Source of the DNA: Sclerotinia nivalis
Lineage: Eukaryota; Ascomycota; Leotiomycetes; Helotiales; Sclerotiniaceae
Assembly (NCBI GenBank): GCA_029531795.1
Contig: JAPEIS010000011.1
Span: 1,488,001 to 1,552,000, forward strand
Length of the DNA: 64,000 bases
Direction: 5' to 3'
Part shown: positions 1-10,100 of the stretch, piece by piece
Position numbering within the stretch: the stretch's first letter is position 1
How the letters are laid out: each line of letters begins with the position of its first letter
Program-made: the position numbers and the translations under genes
The notes under the pieces: generated by a model
The model's input: the letters and a program-made list of their open reading frames with translations, nothing else
Told to the model about the DNA's origin: nothing
Databases searched by the model: none

Positions 1-1
1 A

Positions 2-2134
2 GAATCTACCCATAGACCGCCATCACGAACAGACCGATTCCGACAATCAGCCAGAACCGTCATCGATGAAGCTAGAAAGGAGCCACTCGATACTGAGACC
101 GATCAAGAAGCCGCTAGAAAGAGGAAAGAACTGGATGAATTGAAGGCCGAAGTAAAGTCATTGAAATATACCATCGACAATCACAAACAGGAGGAAGAGC
201 TTGCAAAATTAAGGCACGAAAATGAACTTCGAGATGCCACACGCAAAGCTGAAGAAGATTTCAAGCACAAACAAATCGCAGAAGGGGAGAGAAATAAGGT
301 TGTACGACAATATGAAGCTTTATTCAAAGAAATGAATGAGACTCGTGACGCTGCAAGTAATGAAAAGACAGCATTGGAGAAGAGAGTTCGTGAAGTGGAA
401 GAAAGCAAGCGTATATTGGAAGAGGAAATCGAGGGCATCAAAACAGAAAGTGAAGAAGGTAGCCGTATACTGGAAAGGAGAGTCTCGGAGCTCGAAACAA
501 GGAACCAGACTTTGCAACGTAGCGTCCAAGATTTACAGGAGGACTCAGATCGAAGAGAGGCCTTATTGCAGGATGTTCAACAACAGTTAGCTGAGAAAGA
601 TACGGCATATGGAGCTCTTGAGGCTGAAGTCTTGCGACTCAAAGCACAGACTGGGGATACTGACACACTCGAGGTGATCAAGAGAGAATTGAGTGAGCAG
701 GTCACACATATTAGAAATCTGGAAGCAACCAATCGAGAACAATCGGCCGAATTAAAGCATTATAAGAAGTTATACAAGAGTGTGGAAGTCGTTGAAGAGG
801 AGAAACGAAGCTTGCAGAGAAAAGTCGAGGCCATGGATGATCTACGGAATGAACTTGGAGAAGCAAGATTACAAAGACAAAGACTTGAAGATGAGCGTTT
901 AGCATGGACTGCATACCTTCAGAATCAGAGTGGTGTTGATGGCCAATTCGAGTTTAATTCCCCAGAAGATTTGGCAAGAGCACTTGTTGAAGAGAGAATG
1001 CAAACTGCCACTTTAGTGGAGCGACTTGGCGCTATGGAGTCTGAGATCCTTGACAAGGACAATATCATAGGCGGCTTACAAAATGATAAGAAGTCTATGG
1101 CCGAGGAGATGGAAAAAATCAGGGCGGTGGGAAGCAACGCTGGTGGTGGAGATGCCAAGGCTCGTTTGCGACTTGAAAGACAACGGGCTTTGGCCATCAA
1201 GGAAGTTGAATATTTGCGCGCGCAGCTTAAGACTTTTGATGCTGAAGATGAAGCCTTCGGAGCTGGTGATAACGTTGATGATGCCAAAATCAAGCGTATT
1301 GAAGAGCTGGAAATTATTGTTGATGAATATCGTCAAGAGGTACAATCTCTTCAAACTGACCTTGCGACCGCCGAATCAGCACAACCTACCACAGCGACTC
1401 TTGCTGGCACCAAACATACACGAGACGAAACTGAAGAGAACGAACGCATAGGAGTCCTCACTCGGAAAAATCGTAAACTTCAAGACAACATCACAACTCT
1501 CCAAACATCACAAAAGCTCCTCCAGAAAGAGCTCGCCGTCACCCAAGAACGCCTGACAGCCGCAACCACTCACTCCCAGACACGCATTCTATCTCTTCGC
1601 TCCAATCCAACCTCCGACTTTGAGGCTATTAAACTCTCCACCATCAGAGCCCTCCGTGCAGAAAATGCAGACCTCCTTGCACAACTCACTACTAACCTCC
1701 CGCCTAACGCCTCAGTTCCCCTCTCCACCCTTCAAACTCAACATGATCTAGTCGCCGAATCTCAAGCCGCACTCAAGGATGAAAGAACCCGAAATGACCG
1801 CCTCAAAAAGGTCTGGGGTCTTAAATCCCAAGAGTTTCGTGACGGTGTATCTTCTCTCCTAGGATGGGACGCTGTCTTCATGCCCAACGGAAAGATGCGC
1901 GTAACATCCTTTTACTACCCATCAGTCGGAGAGGAAGAGAACAGTATCGTTTTTGATGGGGAGCGAGGAACCATGAAAGTAAGTGGTGGTCCGGAAAGTA
2001 AATTCGCAGGGAGGATAATGGAAAATATCAAATTCTGGGTTAATGAAAGAGGTAGCATTCCATGTTTCTTAGCAGCCTTGACATTGGAGTTCTATGAGGA
2101 GAAAAAGGGTGATGGTACTGTAATGGTCGGTTGA
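2..2134 (+). CDS. MAD1: Spindle assembly checkpoint protein MAD1 (5' end outside window)
   Basis: MAD1 is the nuclear-pore and kinetochore coiled-coil scaffold that binds MAD2 and drives checkpoint signalling at unattached kinetochores. The frame is open from base 2 with no stop before the first in-frame ATG, so the N-terminus lies upstream of the window; 710 residues are visible. Most of it is charged, heptad-like coiled coil. A MAD2-interaction motif (RILSLRSNPTS, 1583-1615) matches the family pattern K/R-[IV]-L-x-[LM]-x-x-NP. It is followed by the RLK motif (1799-1807), known to contact BUB1, and by a compact globular C-terminal domain ending in a segment SIPCFLAALTLEFYEE, like the conserved SIPAFL..LTL of the family. 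Downstream is a long AT-rich spacer. Identity is strong from motif order. The only oddity is the window truncation. Confidence 0.94.
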   Translation, partial: ESTHRPPSRTDRFRQSARTVIDEARKEPLDTETDQEAARKRKELDELKAEVKSLKYTIDNHKQEEELAKLRHENELRDATRKAEEDFKHKQIAEGERNKVVRQYEALFKEMNETRDAASNEKTALEKRVREVEESKRILEEEIEGIKTESEEGSRILERRVSELETRNQTLQRSVQDLQEDSDRREALLQDVQQQLAEKDTAYGALEAEVLRLKAQTGDTDTLEVIKRELSEQVTHIRNLEATNREQSAELKHYKKLYKSVEVVEEEKRSLQRKVEAMDDLRNELGEARLQRQRLEDERLAWTAYLQNQSGVDGQFEFNSPEDLARALVEERMQTATLVERLGAMESEILDKDNIIGGLQNDKKSMAEEMEKIRAVGSNAGGGDAKARLRLERQRALAIKEVEYLRAQLKTFDAEDEAFGAGDNVDDAKIKRIEELEIIVDEYRQEVQSLQTDLATAESAQPTTATLAGTKHTRDETEENERIGVLTRKNRKLQDNITTLQTSQKLLQKELAVTQERLTAATTHSQTRILSLRSNPTSDFEAIKLSTIRALRAENADLLAQLTTNLPPNASVPLSTLQTQHDLVAESQAALKDERTRNDRLKKVWGLKSQEFRDGVSSLLGWDAVFMPNGKMRVTSFYYPSVGEEENSIVFDGERGTMKVSGGPESKFAGRIMENIKFWVNERGSIPCFLAALTLEFYEEKKGDGTVMVG

Positions 2135-3131
2135 TTGTATATGCTACGTACCTGGTGTAAAATATGGAAGGGGCATACGGATATCTAAGGATATTAGGAT
2201 ATGGAGTTTAGAGTACGCGATGTATGAGATGAATTACATACCAAATGGCACTTGGTTCATTTAGTTCTTTCAAATTCTTTTTCAGATTCAGATCGATTGT
2301 GGATTATGGATTGTTATGAAGTTTCCGAGCTGAAGAAACTATATATGTAATGAGGTGAAAATCAATTTCAAAATTGAGATATTAAAAAGTATTATACTCT
2401 AGTCTTAAATACAAACTTATGATTGTGATTACGAAATCCTCAAACGATAAAGATACTTATAATAGCTATAGAGTATAATAGTATATAATTATAAAATTTA
2501 AAGCAGACTCGTTTATTTATCTATTAGATAGTCTGATCACTGATCACTGATCTGATTAATTATAATTATAATTATAATTGTTAGTTGATCGATTGATATT
2601 TGATATATTGTGTTTTATATAATGTGTTTTGTATAATATATAATAAATATATAATATGAATCGTGAGTAGATGGATAGATATCCAACAGATCATTACACT
2701 CAACCGCCAAATCTAAGTTAGGTAGGTCATCTAAAGCTGCTATGAAGGACTGACTGCTATCGATATTAAAATTAGGATCTGGCTGGGGAAGATAGAGGAA
2801 GACCATCGAAAAAGATCTACTACTTCCATGAGCATTTCAATGTCTAAAAATTATTCTTGACAGTTCAACGTATGTCCGAGATATAGAATCGAAACACTTC
2901 TTGTTGGGGAACATGAATAATGATAATGGGTATAATATTTAGTGTACCTATAAAGAGACAAGAAAAACAATCAAACGCCAATAATCCTCTGTGTCCTATT
3001 GTCCCCAAGAAGCTCATACAATGCAAACGCCTCGTTCTTCCAATCGGTAAGAATACATTAAAAACCACCGTCGTCCATTTCCAATCCAATCAACCTCATC
3101 CCCTCCGTCACCAACCATCGCCAAGTTCTGT
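2135..3131. other. AT-rich intergenic region
   Basis: No convincing gene. It holds the MAD1 3' flank and AT-rich low-complexity sequence, including short ATAATT-like repeats near 2560-2580 and repeated GATCACT words near 2535-2552. A 63-codon minus-strand frame (2615-2806) is acidic and could be the tail of the decayed gene fragment described next, but no splice pattern joins them. Confidence 0.6.
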
Positions 3132-3304
3132 AGCCATTGCTCCAAATCATAAACAACAATATCAGGGTTCTTATATGCCCCATAAGTTCTGATTAGTGAA
3201 GAAGCCACTGCCCAAAACGACCCTAATCAGAACCCATGGAGGAAAGAACTCCACTTCACAGTAGAAGTGTTTTCAATTGTTGTTTATGATTTGGAACAAT
3301 GGCT
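3132..3304. repeat. Head-to-head inverted duplication of a coding-like fragment
   Basis: Bases 3132-3160 (read on the minus strand) and 3276-3304 (plus strand) match at 28 of 29 positions. A second inner pair, 3186-3196 and 3223-3233, is a perfect 11-base inverted match. Both pairs are nested around nearly the same centre (about 3210-3218), so this is one diverged inverted duplication and not two chance hairpins. In each arm one frame reads IVVYDLEQWL, but the surrounding frames are interrupted and the arms differ by indels. I read this as two remnants of one unrecognised gene. Confidence 0.75.
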
Positions 3305-3399
3305 GCTAAACCCGGCCGAATTAAATGCCGAAAAAGAAGATATGTTGTAATTCGATTTGAAAATGTCCCAAGTAAGCTTAGACAATCTGAAAAATAAGT

Positions 3400-5166
3400 T
3401 CAAACAATCTCAATTGCTTCCAAACAAGCCAACGCCTTCAGGCCTTCTGCTTCGAATGCTGCTACCATTCGCTCACACTCTTCACGAAGCTTTTCTTGAG
3501 CAACCTCCGCCGTGTGATAAATCCATTGTTCCACTGACATTTGACTTTCAGCTTTGCTTAAATTTCCCGTTTTGAGTTTGGCCATTGCGGTCACGAAATG
3601 CTCATGTTCTTCATCACCAAAAAACATCTCAGCATCTATAGCCTCCCATTGCTTGGTAGTTTTAGGTGCCATAAAACTTTGATTAGGAGGGGTGTTGGGT
3701 CTCTCAGGAAGATGATTTTCCGCATCAGAAGACTGATGTTCCGTGTCAGAAAATTGGTTGTCTTCGGCGGGAGATTGAGGTGGTGACAAGGGGGGAGGAG
3801 ATGATGGAGGAGATCCTTCCATCCAGAGCAAATCCGAAGCTACTGCCTGGTTCTGCAAGTCTGTGAAGGTTGGTGCTCGTAGTGGCGCAGCGGATGCTTG
3901 AGGAACAACAACCCGTGCCGTACTTGCTCTTGTAGTGCGTCTTTTAGGCTCTGGATTTGGGAGGTCAGGCTGAGAGGCCTCGTCGTCACTCTTCCTCTTT
4001 CTACTAGACGTGGTAGATACTGATAGGGCTTTAGAAACTTCAATTGGCTCAATTTTCTTGGCCTTAGGCTTCCGACCCCTAAGTCCAGATGTCTTTGCTT
4101 TTGTTGTGGCTGTTGAGATAATGCTATCTCCTTCTTCAACAGCTGCATCGCTAGCAACAGTAATAGCGGATTGTGTAGATAATCGCGATGGTTCGGTATT
4201 TTTAGCTTGAGGCTTCCGACCCCTCATCCCAGATGCTTTGCCTTTTGTTGTGGCTGTAGAGATAATGCTATCTCCTTCTTCAGCAGTTGCATCACTGGCA
4301 ACAGTAATAGCGGACTGTGTAGATAATCGGGATGCTTTCGATGTTCTGCCTTTTTTGGCAGTTGTTGATTTTTTCAAGGCAAGTTCTGCATTATGTTCGT
4401 CGATAAGTGTGAAGAAAGGACAGTCGGGCGATCGATTATAATGTTCTTCTCTGTGAGAGGAGTTAGCTTTTGTAGACACTGGAAACTTTCCCAAACATAC
4501 AATGGCTTGTCGGATGGCTCCCATCCATCTAATGCCAATGAACAATAAGTGCAGGTAGCCATATCATTCGAATCCGAAGTTGGGGTATATTTCCATCCAG
4601 CGTTGACCAACTATTACCGCGTCAATGTAAATGTCGTCATGGATGAAAGACAGCCCATACCTGTTTAGTCTTGCATTTCCAACCTCTCTTTGCTTCATGA
4701 GGCCATCTTCCTGCAAATGTTGCAGTTCTAGCCTCGACCATTCTTAAACCGGCAGGAAACTCCTTGCTCAACTCTTCATCTTGTGCTTCAATGGCAGCAA
4801 CAGTCGCCCATCCACAATTCGGAGAATGTTTTAAATGTTCTACCAACGGATCATCACCCTCCTCCCAGGCGTCAATGGATCTATGGCAGAGAAAGCAAGC
4901 ACAATTGTCTGGATTGGCTTGAGAAGGGTAATAGAAGAAACCTGCTTTTGCAAGCTTTGCACAAAGTCAGCGGACGATGGGTAAACAAAGGTAAAGTACT
5001 TCCATACCTGTTCTGGCAACAAGAACTTGTGTGGCCATTTGAGACTTTTTGGAACTCTTGATCCAGTGGTCGATGTTCTACGGCCAGTAATAGGTTGTGC
5101 ATAACGGTAAGATGCCACTCTACTCTCGAAAGTAATGTAGTCCGGAGCAACATCATGGACTGCCAT
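3400..5166 (-). CDS. BIR1: BIR1/survivin-type chromosomal passenger protein with two BIR domains
   Basis: Fungal BIR1 (S. pombe Cut17/Pbh1) is the survivin-like subunit that takes the Aurora kinase complex to centromeres. Four exons are inferred: 5166-5008, 4954-4661, 4610-4501, 4450-3400. The introns are 50-53 nt, start GTATG and end AG, and the joined frame gives 537 aa. BIR domain 1 has zinc ligands C73, C76, H93 and C100. BIR domain 2 has C171, C174, H191 and C198. The third exon junction falls inside the second zinc site and restores EEHYNRSPDC, which supports the splicing. The middle is basic, disordered, Ser/Thr and RGRKP-rich, and includes a duplicated 48-residue block. The last 50 residues form a predicted helix, as expected for the borealin/INCENP-binding end. 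Start ATG chosen because it begins MAVHD just before the FESRVASY helix of BIR1. Confidence 0.94.
4045..4332 (-). repeat. In-frame 144-bp tandem duplication inside BIR1
   Basis: Two adjacent 144-bp units (4332-4189 and 4188-4045, minus strand) each encode 48 residues starting SRLSTQSAITVASDA and ending in an RGRKP-type basic motif. They differ at only a few residues, so the duplication is fairly recent. It lengthens the disordered linker without shifting the frame. Confidence 0.9.
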
Positions 5167-7156
5167 TTTGGCAATGCGCGTCGCGTTGATAGGTTCTACT
5201 AAAAACAGCAGAACAGAGTTTCTATAGTGAAAAGGGTTTTGATGTGATGAATTTGAATTGGATTTAACTAGCTGTAGTAATTGACGCGTTTTATTGTACG
5301 AAGCTTCAAGAATTGTATGATGTCGAGGGGAGTAAGTGGTAGAGGCTCGTTGATATGTTGTTTATCAAATAAATTCTGCCAGTTCAAGAAAGGCGGTGTA
5401 AAATCGTCAGCTAACCCTTTCGTTTTGTCCGGGTTCTTTTGACATTGCCTCTCACAAACGAGACTATAGAAACTTTATTTTGTCTACATTTTTACCATAT
5501 GTGGAAAGAGTATGCTGTCTTGGACGTCCAAAATCATATCACACAGTACCTACCTAGTGAATGCCAAATAAGTGGGTACGCAGCAAGTGTGTGTCCGCCT
5601 TCACATTAAAATGTTTTCGCACTACCAAAGATATTCTACTCCAAACCTGTTCTACATCATATCTACTCTAGTCTCATAAGCCCCCGAATTAAGCATATCG
5701 GTAGAGAGAGGCTTTTTTTTGAGTATGAATTCGGTATACTGGTTTATGGTACCGCCTACGATGGGCCTCAAATGGGCATCAAGCGATAGCTTGTTGTAGC
5801 TCAATAACTCGATTCTGGGGGCGATCCCATGAAATATGATGATGGGATCTTTGCTGGTGTCAATTTCTCTTTATTTTTCAATATCATAATACCACAAAAT
5901 GAGAAAGAACCAAGTGGTCGATACAGTCAGTATCAAACTAAAGAACGCAATTTACATAACAAGGGATGCCATGGAACAATGCTCATATACACAGCTTTTA
6001 TGGATGTAACTGGTATGAACTCGCCGCTCTTGTGATCCCCGATTTCAAGCACCCCTTTCCCCTTTCATTCTGAAGGAAAAGAATTATGAACCATTTCATT
6101 TACTACTTCAAAGGTGCCTCGATGTGAAATCCCTAGCTTCAACCAATACAAGCCTCAGGGAATGTTTCTTCGGACAAATACCATATTATATACTGTTCCC
6201 CTCGCTGCTAAACCGCACAACTAGCTTGATGTCAGAATCCGTGACTAGATCCGCACAAATATCACCCACCTATCTCGAAATCTGAAACATCATATACACA
6301 GATTCTCTATTTCATCATCCGTCTCTTGACCAGTTTTCAACGCTTTTTTGCTTTCTATATTCCAGTACCTATATTCTCTGCTGGAAAGTTAAAAACTACC
6401 TATCAAGGAAGGCGTTTATAGTGAAATGCGGGATCAAATTGCTTGAATATCATGCTGAATATAACATCCACTCAGGCTTAAATGTCGATGGAGGCAGATT
6501 TGAAGAGCTAATATGCTTGGCTACGGAAGAAGACTACCCGGACACCGTCTTTCATATTCTCATCGTATGGAAAGTCGAAAGGGGGCTGGGATTGACAAAC
6601 CTAAACACTTCGCTAAGCTAATCGGATGATATACTATGGTCTAAAATACATACACAAGCTATTAGTTTATTAGTATGGCTCCAATTGTGAGACGCTCCGA
6701 GGTAGCCAAAGCAGCTCCCTCGAAGGCCATTATTCGAAGACTGGAGGAGTATAGATGTAACAAAGTAGCTTCTCGAATTGGACAGCCAAGTTCACGTCAC
6801 AGTCAAATTTGGAAAGCATTTGGTCAAGATACAATTCATCGAGTAACTATTGATCCTTAGAAAATATCATTTCCCGAAACTCATCGCATCCCAAATATCT
6901 CCGCGTCCCATGTGCGATTTAAAAGTTCCAGATAACCTGTGAAAATTTCAAAAAATCATCGCATCTCAAATATCTCCGCATCCCAATGGCCCAATGTCCC
7001 AATGTCCTGTTTATGGTTCCAGATAATTGAAAACAATCAAAAATCATCGCGTTCCAAATCAATCATGAGTGAACTAATTGCCAGCCTAAACCCTGAAAAG
7101 CTGAAAAAGTTCTCCTATTAAAGGACCATCGCACCCCCCAAAGTATTGCCAATGAT
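5167..7156. other. Intergenic region with imperfect tandem repeats
   Basis: No supported gene over about 2 kb. Frames at 6421-6621 and 6675-6860 (plus) are 61-66 codons with no recognisable family, and I do not call them. Near 6881, 6956 and 7043 a sequence like TCATCGCATC.CAAATATCTCCGC recurs at about 75-87 bp spacing, followed twice by GTTCCAGATAA: an old, imperfect tandem repeat just beyond the 3' end of the Gly-rich gene. Confidence 0.55.
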
Positions 7157-8177
7157 TCAATCCTTGTGGAATAACTCCTTGGCCTTTTCCAAACCCTTTT
7201 GCAATCCTGACTTATGTTCATCTTGGTCATCATCTCCGAACCCAGTAGAGCTAGCCTTATCTCCACCATATCCACTTGAGGTTGTCTGATCATAATCGCC
7301 ATAATCTCCAGAGCTAGACTTTGTTGTTCCATATCCACTGGAGGTTTGGTTGTCATCTCCACCATAACCGCCTGATGTAGTATCATCGCCACCATAGCCA
7401 CCTGAGCTTGGATCCTTCTTTCCATACCCACCAGAGGTAGTATCGTCACCGCCATAGCTCGAATCTTTCTTTCCATATCCACCCGAAGTATCATCGTCAT
7501 CATCTCTACCTCCCAAGCCAGAATTACTGCCTCCATAACCACCAAATGTATTATCATCATTACCACTTCCACCCAAACCCTGAGAACCACTCTTCACTCC
7601 TCCATATTCACCCGAGATATCGCGGTCACCAATGACATCATCATCATATCCAGCGGAGCTAGCCTTAACCCCACCAAATCCACCGATCTTGTCATTATTA
7701 TAAGAATCGCTTCCAGCACCAGTGCTAGATCTGAATGCATCACCTGAGGATGTATTGTCATTGTTGAAACTGCTGCTTGTGTCACCTTTTCTGGTGCTGC
7801 CGTATACATCACCAGATGAGGTATTGTCATCGCCGAAGCCGCTGCTTATATTATCTGTTCCCCTGCTGCCATACGTATCACCAGCAGAAGTGTTATCATC
7901 ACCAAAACCACTGCTTGTGTTATCTCTGCTGGTGCTGCCATAACCTGCATCTTGAAAATCAGCTCTCATACCATATCAAGACATCATAGCAAGATTCATA
8001 TCGAAATGAGAAGTAATAAGAGACATACCGCGAGACTGAGTATCAGTATTTCGGCTTCCGTAACCTGCGACAAGTTAGTAGGTTAAAGCGAGGTGCTGAG
8101 GATAATGAATAGATCTTACCACTCTGCTGATCATCGCCGTAGCCGCCAGATTGATCGTCGTTTTCGTAGCCAGACAT
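7157..8177 (-). CDS. Gly/Ser/Asp-rich low-complexity repeat protein
   Basis: Not a recognised enzyme family. Three exons are inferred (8177-8120, 8064-8029, 7944-7157), giving 293 aa; both introns are phase 1 and rejoin a GGY-type glycine codon. The protein starts MSGYENDD and is built from degenerate repeats of the form (S)GYGxDDxxSGG, moving from TSSGFGDDN-type in the N-terminal half to GGYGGDD-type in the C-terminal half. It ends in a short amphipathic basic helix (LEKAKELFHKD). A probable 5'-UTR intron (8269-8189, GTAAGT..CTCAG) precedes the ATG by 11 bases. No signal peptide or membrane segment. Composition resembles hydrophilic, disordered stress-type proteins, but that is inference only. 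Confidence 0.78.
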
Positions 8178-10100
8178 GATTGCTTTTGCTGAGGATTGTT
8201 GGTATTAGTGTTTGGGTGATGAATGGTTGGGAGGCGTTGTTGTAGGTGGAAAGTGAAGTTGACACTTACGATTGGAGTGAGGGAAAGGTTTGGATCTTGG
8301 TATTGAAATAGGTATAATGGGTCTTGAGATGAAAGGGTTTGAAGTTTATTGTACGAAGGGATTGAAGAAGTGTTGTTAGAGGTATTTAGTAGGAGAAAGG
8401 TGAAGAGTTGTTATTGTAAGAAGTTGAAAGAGGCTACAGGTAAGAGGAAGTTGTCGAGAGCAAGATCAATAAGGAAGTCGTATAAATCACCAGGGCCAAT
8501 AACACTAAAGCAAGAGCAATGAGGGGTAAAGTGACGTAGTTTATATACTCAGCGTCCACTCTTTCAATCGATATCACGTATCACAAATTATAGACTACAG
8601 TATCACAATATCGCCATATTAACCCCTCATTTAAAGACTCGTGTATCCATCTTCAAGATATATCCGATCATCACCAGATATTCACATAAGACCATAGCAT
8701 ACCTCGATCAAAGCCACTGAAGAGAAGCACACCCATAAACTACTCTGCTTTCCTTCCAAATCTAAATCTAAATCCAAATCCAAATCCAATCCAATCCCAA
8801 TGCCAATTCTATTCTATTCATCATCCCACAATCCTTCCTCACCTTACCATCCACCCCTCCATCCATCCCAAAACCCGCCTCCCCCTCGCGCACCACAAAT
8901 CCTCCCAAAAGCAAGATTATCCCACAAACTTCGTCGTAAAATCGATAATAAATCACTTAACATACAATATACAATATACAATATGTAATACAAACATGCA
9001 CTCCCCCGAACCCCAAATTCAGCACACCAGATCACCACCACACAACATGCGCACGCATATACAGCCATAGCAACACAACCCCGATATCTAACCAATCACA
9101 CTCAATCACACCCAAAAAAACACCATACCTAGCCCTTTCTTTCCATCCATGAACCCCGAACCTGTCATTTCTCACCGTGCTCATCGTGTCCTCGGATTAT
9201 AATAGCTCATGGAAATTTATCACAATTAATAGACGATGCACTGTAGCTAAAAAGAAAAGAAAGATTGATATCTCAGGAAACACAAAATACGAAATACAAA
9301 ATACAAATTACCTACCTAGTAGTATCACCAACAACCAAGAACCAAGAACCAACTAAGGTTAAATCAAGAATTCATTACAGGCAGCGTTTGAAACAGCCAG
9401 TAACTGAAGACCGGAGGATAAGATAATTAATTGATAATGGAGGAATCTGATCTGATCTGATCATGGCGGCCGAGTAAGAATATTCGGATTGTACGGAGTA
9501 GATTTGAGCGACCTAGGTATTATTACTGGTACTTGATGCATCGTGCATCGAAATATACGGATGTAGACATCTCTAAAGCCCCAGAGAACATTTGATTTTT
9601 CAATTGGAATTGGAATATTAACAAGGATGATAGGGCTGTTAAATTCAGGAAACTATTCTGATTGTGAAATTTCAATTCAGAAATTATTGTGTAAGTAGTA
9701 TGAAGTGTGGTATACGATTTATAATATGATTGGGTATGTCTCGCGAAGATATGCTTACCGCGAGGAAGACTGTGATAGCAGGAATCAATTCATATTCACA
9801 TTTTGTATCACAAAGGTGTGTGGGCAGAAAGATTCATACCGCAATCTCAAACAAGCTCGCTAGAGGTAGAGTATATACTTACATACACTGAAAAACAAAA
9901 GATAGCGATAAACGCTAGGTATCAACTCGAAGACCACCTCTCAAATGCCCCAACCATTACTCTTCCAACATGGATAGCTCCATCTACACTTATTTACCTT
10001 TCAAGCACTTTTCAATGCACCCAAACAGTCAAAGATGACTCCCAGAAAAAAACCTCCTTTCCTCCTCAACCCCCAACGTCCCAACCTAGCCCCATTTTTT
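8178..10100. other. Intergenic region
   Basis: Presumed promoter and leader of the Gly-rich gene plus the 3' flank of SYP1. It contains C/A-rich low complexity (AAATCTAAATCC-type words near 8757-8795, AATACAAAATAC-type words near 9286-9312). The 83-102 codon frames here are compositionally biased and show no family signature, so I call no gene. Confidence 0.55.

Noticed and set aside
3400..4545. A separate 381-aa gene starting MFIGIRWMG
   Set aside because: Its first residues come from reading through an intron; splicing at 4500/4451 joins it to the BIR domains.
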